This document shows positions 8,638 to 17,296 of a stretch of 56,028 nucleotides of DNA, piece after piece. Source of the stretch: Streptomyces sp. LUP30 (lineage in GTDB: Bacteria; Actinomycetota; Actinomycetes; Streptomycetales; Streptomycetaceae); NCBI RefSeq assembly GCF_001746365.1, contig NZ_MJAJ01000057.1, positions 1 to 56,028 of the forward strand, read 5' to 3'. Made by a program: the position numbers and the translations under genes. The notes below the pieces were generated by a model that saw only the letters and a list, made by a program, of their open reading frames with translations, was not told the DNA's origin and did no database searches. How positions within the stretch are numbered: the first letter of the stretch is position 1; each line of letters starts with the position of its first letter.

Positions 8638-9701
8638 GCCGCGACCTCCACTCGGGTGTGATCTCCCACGACCAGGCAGTGATGGCCCGTGCCCGGGCCG
8701 GTGGTGCCGACGGACGCGGCGCGCCCGATGAGCGAGTTGCGCAGTCCGCGCACTCCGGTGACCGTCGCCTCGTCCAGGGCGATGGAGCCCTCCAGCCGGC
8801 TGTCCGTCACCGTGCAGTCGCGCCCGATGGAGGTGTGCGGGCCGACATGGCTGTCCTGCAGGACCGTGCCGGCGCCGATGATCGCCGGCCCCTCGACCCG
8901 GGACCGTACGACGCGCGCGCCCGCCTCGACCACGACCCGGCCGACGAGCACGCTGTCGGCGTCGACCTGTCCGTCGACGCGCGGGGTCAGGCCGTCCAGG
9001 AGATGGCTGTTGCACTCCAGGACGTCCTCGACCTTCCCGGTGTCCTTCCAGTAGCCGTCGTAGATCCTGGCGCGGACGTCCGCGCCGGAGGCGACCAGCC
9101 ACTGGACGGCGTCGGTGATCTCCAGTTCGCCGCGGGCGCTGGGCGCGATGGCGGCCACCGCCTCGTGGATGGCGGCGGTGAAGAAGTACACGCCGATCAG
9201 GGCCATGTCGCTGCGCGGGTGCTGCGGCTTCTCCACCAGGCGCAGCACCTCGCCGTCGGGGCCGAGTTCGGCGACCCCGAAGGAGCGCGGGTCGGCGACC
9301 TTGTGCACGACGACCTGGGCGGCCGGCCGCTGCCGGTTGAAGTCCTCGGCGATCTCGACGACTCCGTCGGGCAGCATGTTGTCGCCGAGGTACATCACGA
9401 AGTCGTCGTCGCCGAGGAAGCCGCGGGCGAGGGACACGGTGTGGGCCAGTCCGAGCGGCGCGTCCTGGGGGATGTAGACGAGGCGCACCCCGAACCGGGC
9501 GCCGTCACCGAGCACGGCCTCGATCTCGGGGCCGCGGTTGCCGACGATGACGCCGACCTCGCTCACCCCCAGCTCTCGGACGGCTTTGAGTACGTGCACC
9601 AGCACGGGGGTGTTGGCGATGGGGATGAGTTGTTTGGGCATCGAATAGCTGAAAGGCCGCAGGCGGGTTCCTGATCCGCCGGCGAGCACCAGAGCCTTCA
9701 T
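8634..9701 (-). CDS. rmlA: glucose-1-phosphate thymidylyltransferase (long type)
   Basis: A 355-residue nucleotidyltransferase joining dTTP and glucose-1-phosphate. It carries GGSGTRLRP at residues 8-16, PKQLIPIAN, and YLGDNML near residue 107. The C-terminal third holds left-handed beta-helix hexapeptide-like repeats (VLVGRVVVEAG onward), the arrangement of the longer thymidylyltransferases found in antibiotic clusters rather than the 290-residue housekeeping form. An AGAGGA ribosome site precedes the ATG. It sits 25 bases after a glycosyltransferase gene and overlaps rmlB. Confidence 0.95.
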   Translation of the reverse strand: MKALVLAGGSGTRLRPFSYSMPKQLIPIANTPVLVHVLKAVRELGVSEVGVIVGNRGPEIEAVLGDGARFGVRLVYIPQDAPLGLAHTVSLARGFLGDDDFVMYLGDNMLPDGVVEIAEDFNRQRPAAQVVVHKVADPRSFGVAELGPDGEVLRLVEKPQHPRSDMALIGVYFFTAAIHEAVAAIAPSARGELEITDAVQWLVASGADVRARIYDGYWKDTGKVEDVLECNSHLLDGLTPRVDGQVDADSVLVGRVVVEAGARVVRSRVEGPAIIGAGTVLQDSHVGPHTSIGRDCTVTDSRLEGSIALDEATVTGVRGLRNSLIGRAASVGTTGPGTGHHCLVVGDHTRVEVAA

Positions 9702-9726
9702 CGAGAGGTCCTCTCGGTTCGTGTAT

Positions 9727-10860
9727 TCATGCCGGTTCGAGCGCGTCGAGCACGCTCGCGGGCGAGGGCATGGCGGCGATCTCCCGGGAGAGCTCGCGGG
9801 CCCGCTCGCCGTATCCGTCCTTGGACAGCAGTTCCTGGCAGGAGTCCGCGATCGCGTCGGCCGAGTCCTCGCCGGGCAGCAGCGTGATCGCGGCCCCGAG
9901 GTCGGCGACGCGACGGGCCGGCTTCTCCAGTACGGCGCCCTTGGGAACGAGCAGTTGGGGCACACCGGCGTTCAGTCCGGTCAGAGTGCTGACACCGCCC
10001 CCGTGGTGCACGAGCAGATCGCAGGTGGGCGCCACCACGTCGAGGGGCACCCACCCGGCCCGGACACCGGGCAGTTCGTCGCGCAGGGCCTCGGCGACCG
10101 GTTCGGGCGCGGCGACGATCAGCTCGACGTCCCAGGCGGCGACGTCCTTGGCGAGGCCGCGCAGAAAGGCGAAGTTCTGGTCGTAACTCTCCTTGGCGAC
10201 CCGGCTGCCGGACGTCACCAGGACGCGGCGGCGCTCGCCCCGGCGGTACATCCACGGTTCCAGTCGCCGCTGGCCGTTCGCCGGCACGTAGCGCATCGGC
10301 CGGGCCGGTGCGGCGCCGGGCGGCCGCAGGCTCGGCGGGCAGACGTCCACGAACACGTCAGGGTCGGGCAGCCGGTCGAGCTCGAATTCCGCCAGCTCGG
10401 GCGCGAGTTCGGCGTCGGCGCCGGGGTGGATGCCGTCGGCCTCGATGGCGTCCCAGGTCTGGCGCACATGCGGCACGCCCAGGTGCAGGGCGAGCAGCGG
10501 GGCGACGTAGCTCATCGTGCCCCCGACGATCACGTCGGGCCGCCAGGCGCGGCAGAACTCCAGCATCCGCGGCAGGCTCGAGGCCGCCATGCGGGCGAAC
10601 CAGCGCCCGGTGAACAGCGCCTGCTCGGCCGGATCGGAGGGAATCGTCTCGGGGTTGCCGGCCCGGTCCGTGGTGATGAAGTGCCGGATCGGCAGATCGG
10701 TGGTCGCGATGCCCGGCAGCCCCGAGGAGGTGATGACCGGGACCATGTCGTCGTTCGCGGCCATGACCACCTGGTGGCCCGCGTTGCGGGCGGCGGTGGC
10801 GAGCGGCGCCAGGGCGAAGACCGTCGCCGGACTGCCCGCCGCCACGAAGAGCATTCTCAC
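9727..10860 (-). CDS. GT-B glycosyltransferase, UrdGT2/LanGT2-like (candidate C-glycosyltransferase)
   Basis: A 377-residue GT1-family enzyme with an N-terminal acceptor domain (MRMLFVAAGSPATVFALAPL) and a C-terminal NDP-sugar domain with HHGGGVSTLTGLNAGVPQL near residue 285. The compact length and N terminus resemble the UrdGT2/LanGT2 group, which attaches the first D-olivose to the angucyclinone, as a C-glycoside in urdamycin. The gene overlaps the 3,5-epimerase by ATGA. Whether it forms a C-C or an O bond cannot be decided by eye. Confidence 0.88.
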   Translation of the reverse strand: MRMLFVAAGSPATVFALAPLATAARNAGHQVVMAANDDMVPVITSSGLPGIATTDLPIRHFITTDRAGNPETIPSDPAEQALFTGRWFARMAASSLPRMLEFCRAWRPDVIVGGTMSYVAPLLALHLGVPHVRQTWDAIEADGIHPGADAELAPELAEFELDRLPDPDVFVDVCPPSLRPPGAAPARPMRYVPANGQRRLEPWMYRRGERRRVLVTSGSRVAKESYDQNFAFLRGLAKDVAAWDVELIVAAPEPVAEALRDELPGVRAGWVPLDVVAPTCDLLVHHGGGVSTLTGLNAGVPQLLVPKGAVLEKPARRVADLGAAITLLPGEDSADAIADSCQELLSKDGYGERARELSREIAAMPSPASVLDALEPA

Positions 10861-11438
10861 GGAGTCCCTGCCTTGTGGAATCGGGGCAGGAGGCCTGCCC
10901 GTACGGCCTCGGCCACGGTCGGCGCCTTCGCGTCCTTGTCCGAGATGAGGGGGATGCCGGGGCAGTTCCAGGGCAGATCGAGCTCCGGATCGAGCGGATC
11001 GACGTCGATCTGCGTGCCCGGCACGTACGCGGTGGAGACGACGTAGCAGATGCAGGCGTCGTCGCTGAGCGCGAGGAATCCATGGCCCACGCCCTCGGGG
11101 ACGTAGACGGACCTGCCGGAGTCCGCGTCGAGTTCGTTGACCTGGTGCTCGCCGAAGGTCGGTGAGCCGATCCGCAGGTCCACGACGATGTCGCGCAGCG
11201 CGCCGCGGACGCAGGTGACGAACTTGGCCTGGCCGGGCGGGATGCGCACGCTGTGGATGCCCCGCAGCGTGTGCCGTCTCGACACGGAGTAGTTGATCTG
11301 CTGGGGCCGGAAGGCGACGCCGGTGGCGCTCTCCAGCGCATCGCTGCGCAGGGACTCGTAGAACGTCCCGCGCTCGTCCGGAATCTGGTCGGGTGTGATC
11401 AGGAAGGTCCCGGGCAGTTTCATTTCCTCGATATGCAC
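10857..11438 (-). CDS. rmlC: dTDP-4-keto-6-deoxyhexose 3,5-epimerase (RmlC-like)
   Basis: A 193-residue cupin of standard RmlC length. Family signatures are DERGTFYES near residue 22, QQINYSVSRRHTLRGIH (the catalytic His of the RG-H motif), and VYVPEGVGHGFLALSD near residue 116. It epimerises C-3 and/or C-5 of the 4-keto sugar and so opens the route to L-sugars such as L-rhodinose, complementing the 3-dehydratase at 5302-6606. It overlaps the glycosyltransferase genes on both sides (19 bp with the upstream one, ATGA with the downstream one). Confidence 0.93.
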   Translation of the reverse strand: MHIEEMKLPGTFLITPDQIPDERGTFYESLRSDALESATGVAFRPQQINYSVSRRHTLRGIHSVRIPPGQAKFVTCVRGALRDIVVDLRIGSPTFGEHQVNELDADSGRSVYVPEGVGHGFLALSDDACICYVVSTAYVPGTQIDVDPLDPELDLPWNCPGIPLISDKDAKAPTVAEAVRAGLLPRFHKAGTP

Positions 11439-12634
11439 GGCACGCTCGCCTCTCTGGGTTCCGTGGTTGCTCCCGCGAGCCGTTCCAGGTCGGCGGCCAC
11501 GGCGGCGGGGGACGGCATCGCGGCCATCTCCGCGGCCAGGAGACGGGCCGACCCGGCGTGGCGCGGATCGGACAGCAGCTCGTCCAGGGCCCGGCCGACG
11601 AGCCGCGGGTCGTCCTGCTGCGCCGCCGTGTCGAGCGACAGCCCCGCGCCGGTCGCGGCGAGCCGGTCGGCCAGCGGGAAGTGGTCCGCCAGCTGGGGCA
11701 GCGCCAGCTGCGGCAGCCCGAACGCCGTGGCGGTCATTGCCGTGCCGGCGCCGCCGTGGTGGACCATCGCGTCGCAGGTGGCGAGGAACAGGTGCAGGGG
11801 CAGCGGGTCCACGGCCGTCACGTTCGCCGGCAGCGGCCCGACCGCCGAGCGGTGGGGCTCAGGCAGCGTCACGAGGATCTCGGCGTCGCGCCGGGCCGCG
11901 AGGGCGTGCAGCAGGTCGCGGACGAAACGCCCGCCGTGCAGGGCCGGCGTGTTGCCCAGCGAGACGGCGACGCGCCGCCGCCCGGCTCCCGGGCCGGGGT
12001 CCGTGCGCACCCAGGCCGGCGTCTCGGCGCCCCCGCTGTAGGGCACGTACCTGATCGGCACGCCCGGTTCGCCGCCCGGTATCCGCAGGCTCGGCGGGCA
12101 CGGGTCGAGCAGCACCGTCGGGTCCGGCAGCCCGGCCGGACCGAGCCGCTCGGCCGGCTCCCGGACGTCGGCGCGCACGAAGCGCCGGGCGGGGCCGGAG
12201 ATGGCGTCCACCGTCCAGCGGTGGTGCACGACCGGCACGCCCAGCCGGGCGCCGATGATCAGGGAGCAGTACTCCAGCGGGTCGGCCAGGATCAGCTCGG
12301 GCCCGTACTCCTCGGCCAGGCCGGTGTAGCGGTCGAGCAGCGCTGCGGCATGGGCCCACCACAGCCTGCCGTACCCGCCGAGCAGTTCGGGGGCCGGACG
12401 GGGACGGGCCTGCAGGGGCCGTTGCTCCGCGGGCAGGTTCCTCAACAGCATGGCGTTGACGTCGAACGACTCGCCCACGCCGACGCCGGTCAGTCCGCAG
12501 GCCCGGACCGCGCCGAGCACATCGGGCTGCCCCAGCACCGTCACCTCGTGGCCGGCCGACCGCAGCGCCCACAGCAGGGGCACCACAGGCAGGAAATGGG
12601 TCGGTACAGGGGTGGCGATCACCAGTACGCGCAT
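11420..12634 (-). CDS. GT-B glycosyltransferase 2
   Basis: A 404-residue GT1-family enzyme. It opens MRVLVIATPVPTHFLPVVPL, has the conserved donor-domain motif HHGGAGTAMTATAFGLPQL near residue 300, and ends with the MPSPAAVA helix common in antibiotic glycosyltransferases. The ATG at 12634 has GAGGAC upstream. It probably transfers one of the two deoxysugars made by the neighbouring genes to the angucyclinone or to a growing sugar chain. Donor and acceptor cannot be assigned from sequence alone. Confidence 0.88.
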   Translation of the reverse strand: MRVLVIATPVPTHFLPVVPLLWALRSAGHEVTVLGQPDVLGAVRACGLTGVGVGESFDVNAMLLRNLPAEQRPLQARPRPAPELLGGYGRLWWAHAAALLDRYTGLAEEYGPELILADPLEYCSLIIGARLGVPVVHHRWTVDAISGPARRFVRADVREPAERLGPAGLPDPTVLLDPCPPSLRIPGGEPGVPIRYVPYSGGAETPAWVRTDPGPGAGRRRVAVSLGNTPALHGGRFVRDLLHALAARRDAEILVTLPEPHRSAVGPLPANVTAVDPLPLHLFLATCDAMVHHGGAGTAMTATAFGLPQLALPQLADHFPLADRLAATGAGLSLDTAAQQDDPRLVGRALDELLSDPRHAGSARLLAAEMAAMPSPAAVAADLERLAGATTEPREASVPCISRK

Positions 12635-12669
12635 CTGACGGACAGTCCTCTCCGGCCTCTCGGGCGAGG

Positions 12670-13962
12670 TCAGCGGCGTTCGGCCGTCAGGCGCTCCAGC
12701 AGAGGGACGACGTCCTTCGGCGCGGGCGCGGCGAGCATCTCGTCGTACAGCCGGCGCGCGCCGAGGGCGAACGACGGGTCCTCCAGGAGCCGCACGAGCT
12801 GCTTGTGCAGTCCCGTGACGTCCAGCGTCTCGGGATCGGCGACCAGGCCCGCGCCCATGTCCTCGACGTAGCGGGCCGTGACCATCTCGTCCCACATCGG
12901 CAGGGGCACCACGAGCTGGGGCACCTGGTAGGCGACGGCGGCCGAGAAGGTCCCGCCCCCGCCGTGGTGGATGACCGCCGAACTGGTCGGCAGGACCTGG
13001 TTGAGCGGCACGTACTCGACCGTGCGCACGTTGTCGGGCAGGGCGCCCACCGCGGCGAGCTGTTCGCTGTTGAGGGTGGCGACGACCTCGATGTCCAGGG
13101 CGGACACCGAGTCGAAGAACTCGCGCATGGGGAAGCCGCTGTACTTGCCGAAGATCTTGCGGCGGCTCACCCCCAGGGTCAGCACCACGCGCGGGCGTTC
13201 GGGCCGGTGGTGCAGCCAGGTGGGGAGGGAGGCCGCGCCGTTGTAGGGGACCCGCCGCACCGGGATGTACGTCAGGTCGAGCGGCCGGCGCATCCTGGAC
13301 TGCGTCAGGTCGAGGGTCCACTGGCCGAGCAGCATCTCGTCGCTGAACTCCAGCCCGTACCGCTCCAGGATCGGGCCGTACCAGCCCAGCCAGGGGTGCT
13401 CGGTCAACTCCGCTTGCGGGTCCGCCAGTTCCCGCTTGGTGCGCTCGTGGATCACGGCGATGTTGTCCGTGCCCCAGACCAGACGGGCGTGCGCGGCGCC
13501 GCTGAGCCGCGCGGCGATCGGCGCGGGGAACATCAGCGGGTCCCACAGCACCAGATCGGGCTGCCAGGCGCGGGCGAAGTCGATCAGGTTGTCCAGCACG
13601 GGCCTGCGGCCTCCCGGCTCCGCGGGCTCGGGGTAGTGCATCCTGAACATGCCCGTGAAGATCGAGCGCGCCGTGCGCCAGCCCTGCGACTCCTCCGGTT
13701 CGCACGCGTCGAAAGCGAGCGTGGGGCGGTCCGGCTTGGCGTCGCCCGTGTTCTTGCCCAGCGCCTCCGGCAACTCCTCCGAACTTCCCAGCGGCACGGC
13801 CGTGAGCCCCGCGGCGCTGATGTTCGCGATCACCCCCGGGTCCACGACGCCCGCATGGCTCGCCACGACGACCTCGTGCCCGGCGCTCTGCAGCGCCCAG
13901 GCCAGCGGCACGACGGGATACAGGTGTGCCGTCGCCGGAAAGATGGTGAACAGGACACGCAT
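12670..13962 (-). CDS. GT-B glycosyltransferase 3
   Basis: A 430-residue GT1-family enzyme, longer than its two neighbours, beginning MRVLFTIFPATAHLYPVVPLAWAL. The donor site is HHGGGGTFSAAVAYQVPQL near residue 335, followed by PLPMWDEMVTARYVE. The size and N terminus resemble DesVII/EryCIII/LanGT-like enzymes, some of which need a P450-like activator protein; no such activator lies next to it. It is the first of the three transferase genes in the transcript. Confidence 0.88.
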   Translation of the reverse strand: MRVLFTIFPATAHLYPVVPLAWALQSAGHEVVVASHAGVVDPGVIANISAAGLTAVPLGSSEELPEALGKNTGDAKPDRPTLAFDACEPEESQGWRTARSIFTGMFRMHYPEPAEPGGRRPVLDNLIDFARAWQPDLVLWDPLMFPAPIAARLSGAAHARLVWGTDNIAVIHERTKRELADPQAELTEHPWLGWYGPILERYGLEFSDEMLLGQWTLDLTQSRMRRPLDLTYIPVRRVPYNGAASLPTWLHHRPERPRVVLTLGVSRRKIFGKYSGFPMREFFDSVSALDIEVVATLNSEQLAAVGALPDNVRTVEYVPLNQVLPTSSAVIHHGGGGTFSAAVAYQVPQLVVPLPMWDEMVTARYVEDMGAGLVADPETLDVTGLHKQLVRLLEDPSFALGARRLYDEMLAAPAPKDVVPLLERLTAERR

Positions 13963-14055
13963 CGAGGGACTCCGTTCGTGTTCGCTTACGCGGGAGTGAG
14001 AAGGGGGGCACGGGGCGCCTGCGCACGGGCGCGGGCGCGGCGCGCCCGCGGCGCT

Positions 14056-15273
14056 TCAGGGCGCGGCGTCCGCCCCGCGGGTGCGGGCGGTGCAGGCGAC
14101 GAGCGCGCCCGTCGCCGACACGGCGGTGAGGAACGCGAGCGCGCCCGCTCGGCCGGCGTCGACGGACGCGGCCACGGCCGTGGCCGGCAGCGCGAGCACC
14201 GCTCCCAGCTGTACGGCCGTCTGGTAGACCGGCACCGCGCCCGGGCGGTGCTCGGCCGGAATCCCGGCCGTGGCCTGGAGGTTGAGGGCGGCGAAGGACA
14301 GCACGAAACCGGTCTCGACGAGCAGCAGCGCGGGCAGCACCGTGGTGGCGTACGTCCCGTGCTCTCCGGTGAGCAGGGCGCTCACGCAGCCGAGCGCCGC
14401 GGCACAGCTCCCGGCCCTGATCAGTCGTTCGGTGCCGAAGCGCCCCACCATCCGGCCGGCGAAGGGCAGCGCGAGCGCCAGGGGCAGACAGGCCGGCAGG
14501 AGCGCGAGCGCCGTGCGCCACGAGCTCCACCCCCACTGGTAGTGCAGCCGGTGGACGAGCAGCATCAGCAGGCTCAGATACGTGCCGTTGAGGGTGGCCG
14601 CGCACACCGCCGAGCGCCGGAACGGACCGTTGTGCAGCAGCCGTGCCAGGGTCGCCCGAAGCGGTGGGGCGGGCGCCGGCGCCGCGTCGCGGGGGATGAG
14701 CCGGAACCCGGCCGCCAGCAGCACCAGGGCGACCGGGGCCGGGAACACCGTGTTCCAGCGCCAGCTCAGCTCGGTGAGCGCTCCCGAGCACAGCAGTCCC
14801 GCGGTGAACCCGGTCGCCCCGAAGAGCGAGTACACCGACACCGCCCGGCGCTGCTCGGCTCCCGGACGGAACGCGGTGCTGATGATCGCGAGCCCGGTGG
14901 GCGCGGTCAGCGCGGCGCACATGCCCTTGACCACCCGGGTGGCGATCAGCACGGCGCCCTGGTCGGTCAGTCCGCCGGCCACCGAGGCGGCGATGAACAC
15001 CGGCAGCGCCGCCAGGTACACCCGCCGTCGGCCCCACCGGGCGACGAGGCGCGGACCGAGCAGCAGCAGCGCCGCGAAACCGGCCGCGAAGCCGCTCATC
15101 ACCCACTGGCCGCCGAGCGTCGACAGGCCGAGGTCCCGCTCCATCGCCGGCAGGGCGACCAGGACGACGGAGACCTCCAGGGCGTCGATGAGCATGTTGC
15201 CGGCGAGGACGAAGAGCAGGGCCCGCCGTCCGGCGTCGGTGCGGGTCGCCGGCGGGGAGGGGATCGTCGTCAT
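14056..15273 (-). CDS. MFS drug-efflux transporter
   Basis: A 405-residue integral membrane protein with about 12 predicted hydrophobic helices. The opening helix FVLAGNMLIDALEVSVVLVA, the PAMERDLGLS loop, and the motif-A-like VARWGRRRVYLAA after helix 2 mark the major facilitator superfamily. It is embedded in the angucycline operon between the aromatic-polyketide genes and the glycosyltransferases, where urdamycin- and landomycin-type clusters also keep an exporter. Export of the product is the likely role. Two further MFS genes are in the window (26690 and 29650). Confidence 0.88.
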   Translation of the reverse strand: MTTIPSPPATRTDAGRRALLFVLAGNMLIDALEVSVVLVALPAMERDLGLSTLGGQWVMSGFAAGFAALLLLGPRLVARWGRRRVYLAALPVFIAASVAGGLTDQGAVLIATRVVKGMCAALTAPTGLAIISTAFRPGAEQRRAVSVYSLFGATGFTAGLLCSGALTELSWRWNTVFPAPVALVLLAAGFRLIPRDAAPAPAPPLRATLARLLHNGPFRRSAVCAATLNGTYLSLLMLLVHRLHYQWGWSSWRTALALLPACLPLALALPFAGRMVGRFGTERLIRAGSCAAALGCVSALLTGEHGTYATTVLPALLLVETGFVLSFAALNLQATAGIPAEHRPGAVPVYQTAVQLGAVLALPATAVAASVDAGRAGALAFLTAVSATGALVACTARTRGADAAP

Positions 15274-15293
15274 GCGCTTGGCCGTCCGCCCGC

Positions 15294-17294
15294 TCAGCCG
15301 AGCAGTGTGCCGCCGCTGGCGTCCAGGTAGGAGCCGGTGATCCAGCGGGAGTCGTCACCGGCGAGGAAGGCCACCACGTCCGCGACGTCCCGGGTCTCGC
15401 CGACCCGGCCGAACACGGAGTAGTTCGCCATGGCCGCCACCGCCTGCGGGTCGTCGAAGACCGGGCTGCCGTTGTCGGTGATGCCCGGACCCACGCTGTT
15501 GACGGTGATGCCGCGGGGGCCGAGGTGCTTGGCGAAGTGCAGGGTGAGCTGGTCGATCGCGCCCTTGGTCATCGCGTACGCCACCTCCTGCGGGTTGGCG
15601 ACACGGGTCAGTCCCGAGGAGATGTTGATGATCCGGCCGCCGTCGGGGAGGTTCCGCAGCGCGCGCTGCACGAGGAAGTACGGCGCCTTGGCGTTGACGG
15701 CGAAGAGCCGGTCGAACGCCTCGGGCGTGAGCTCCTCCGGGGCCACACCGCCCATGACGCCGGCGTTGTTCACCAGGATGTCGAGCGTGGTGGCGCCGGT
15801 GCGTTCCTTCAGCTCCCGCTCCAGCGCCAGGAACAGCTCGTGGACGTCGCCGGGCGCCCCGAGCTCGGCCAGTACCGCGAAGGCCCGGCCGCCCTCCTTC
15901 TCGATGGCGGCGACGGTCTCGCCGGCGGCCGCGCGGTTGGCGGAGCAGTGCACCGCGACGAGCGCCCCCTCGCGGGCCAGCCGGATCGCCGTGGCCCGGC
16001 CGATGCCGCGGCTGGAGCCGGTGACGAGCGCGGTCTTTCCGGTCAGTTTGCCCATGGGGTTCCTCCTGTGCGTGGTGTGCTGACGATTCGGTCCGGGAGC
16101 GCCCGGCCCGGGAGCGCCGTGGACGACCGGGCCGCCGGCGCCCGTCACGGCCGGGCCGCCGCCGTCGAGCCCGCTGATCATCGCGGCGAGGTGACGGCGG
16201 GCCGGGGCGAGGCCGAGCAGCTCCCGCAACACCGTTCGCACGCCGTCCAGTTCGGGCCCGCCGAACAGCAGCTGGGCCTGCGCCTCGATGTTGCCGAGCA
16301 CGCGCGCGCCCACCGGATGGCGGACGGCGTGGTAGGTGTCGAGCAGCTCTTCGCCGGCCCGCCCGGCGAGGTGCGCGGCGAGCTTTCCGCCGAGGTCCGC
16401 GGCGTCCTGCAGGCCGAGGTTGAGGGCCTGCCCGCCCACCGGCAGCTGGACGTGCGCGGCGTCCCCGGCGAGGAACACCCGGCCGATGCGGTAACGGGCG
16501 GCCTGCCGCCGGGCGTTGTGGAACGCGTTGAGCCAGACCGGCTCGGCGCCGCTGATGTCTTCGCCCGTGACCTGGGCCCACACCGCGCAGACCTCCTCGA
16601 AGGAGGGGGTCTTCGCGTCGCCGGGGACCCGGTCGAAGGCGTGCACCATGATGCGGGTGACGCCGTCCGGTCCGCGGCGGGCGTTGGCCACGCCGTCCGC
16701 GTGCCGCTCGAAGCGCCGCTCCCTCAGCTCGACGCCCGCCAGGTCCGCACGCAGCAGCTCCTTGGTGGGGCCGGCGCCGGGGAACGCGAAGCCGGCCAGC
16801 CGCCGAACGGCGCTCTCCTCGCCGTCGCAGCCGACGACGAACGCGGCGCCGAGCCGCAGCCGCCCGCCCGTCGGCGTGGTCGCGACGACGTGCACCCGGT
16901 CGGGCGCCTCGACCAGGGCGGTCACCGTGTGGCCGCGCCGCACCTCGGCCCCGAGGCCGGCCGCCCACTTCGCGAGTACGGCCTCGAGGCGGGTCTGCGG
17001 CGCCTTCCACTGGCCGGCGTAGGGGCTGTCGCCCGCCTCGGCCAGGTCGAGGGGGATGCCGCCGAAGTGGCCGGGACCCGCGTCGGGCGGCGGCCCGAGC
17101 CGCTCGACCAGGCCCCGCGCGTGCAGCAGTTCCATGGTGCGGGCGTGCAGGATCGACGCCCGCGACTCGGTGGTGGGCTCGGTCAGCCGCTCCAGCACGG
17201 TCACCCGTGCCCCGCCGGCGCGCAGCTCGCCGGCGAGCAGCAGGCCGACCGGTCCGGCGCCGACGACGAGCACATCGGTGTCCAGCGTGACCAT
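15294..17294 (-). CDS. fused flavin hydroxylase-SDR reductase (UrdM/LanM2/PgaM type)
   Basis: A 666-residue two-domain enzyme. Residues 1 to about 395 form a PHBH-type FAD monooxygenase with VLVVGAGPVGLLLAGEL, a DG motif in VVGCDGEES, and GRVFLAGDAAHVQLP. A Gly/Pro-rich linker of about 18 residues follows. Residues 414-666 form a classical SDR with TGSSRGIGRAT, NNAGVMGG and the YAMTK catalytic pair. In angucycline pathways this fused type carries out late hydroxylation/dehydration and 6-ketoreduction after the stand-alone hydroxylase. The reading frame is open through the junction. The start, 2 bp after the aromatase stop, lacks a strong ribosome site, so translation is probably coupled. An internal start (see 16061-16067) could also release the SDR alone. 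Confidence 0.9.
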   Translation of the reverse strand: MVTLDTDVLVVGAGPVGLLLAGELRAGGARVTVLERLTEPTTESRASILHARTMELLHARGLVERLGPPPDAGPGHFGGIPLDLAEAGDSPYAGQWKAPQTRLEAVLAKWAAGLGAEVRRGHTVTALVEAPDRVHVVATTPTGGRLRLGAAFVVGCDGEESAVRRLAGFAFPGAGPTKELLRADLAGVELRERRFERHADGVANARRGPDGVTRIMVHAFDRVPGDAKTPSFEEVCAVWAQVTGEDISGAEPVWLNAFHNARRQAARYRIGRVFLAGDAAHVQLPVGGQALNLGLQDAADLGGKLAAHLAGRAGEELLDTYHAVRHPVGARVLGNIEAQAQLLFGGPELDGVRTVLRELLGLAPARRHLAAMISGLDGGGPAVTGAGGPVVHGAPGPGAPGPNRQHTTHRRNPMGKLTGKTALVTGSSRGIGRATAIRLAREGALVAVHCSANRAAAGETVAAIEKEGGRAFAVLAELGAPGDVHELFLALERELKERTGATTLDILVNNAGVMGGVAPEELTPEAFDRLFAVNAKAPYFLVQRALRNLPDGGRIINISSGLTRVANPQEVAYAMTKGAIDQLTLHFAKHLGPRGITVNSVGPGITDNGSPVFDDPQAVAAMANYSVFGRVGETRDVADVVAFLAGDDSRWITGSYLDASGGTLLG
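16061..16067 (-). promoter_or_regulatory. internal ribosome binding site for a free SDR domain
   Basis: On the minus strand an AGGAGGA lies 5 nt before an in-frame ATG (16055-16053) at the start of the SDR domain MGKLTGKTALVTG. It is among the strongest Shine-Dalgarno sequences in this operon, yet it lies inside the fused gene. It would give a 253-residue free reductase (15294-16055) besides the fusion. Work on PgaM reported such dual production, to my recollection; for this gene it is inferred from sequence. Confidence 0.72.
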
Positions 17295-17296
17295 GG

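Noticed and set aside
12805..15330. An 841-codon plus-strand frame opposite a glycosyltransferase and the MFS transporter
   Set aside because: It spans two well-supported minus-strand genes and their gap, and its amino acid content is typical of an antisense shadow.
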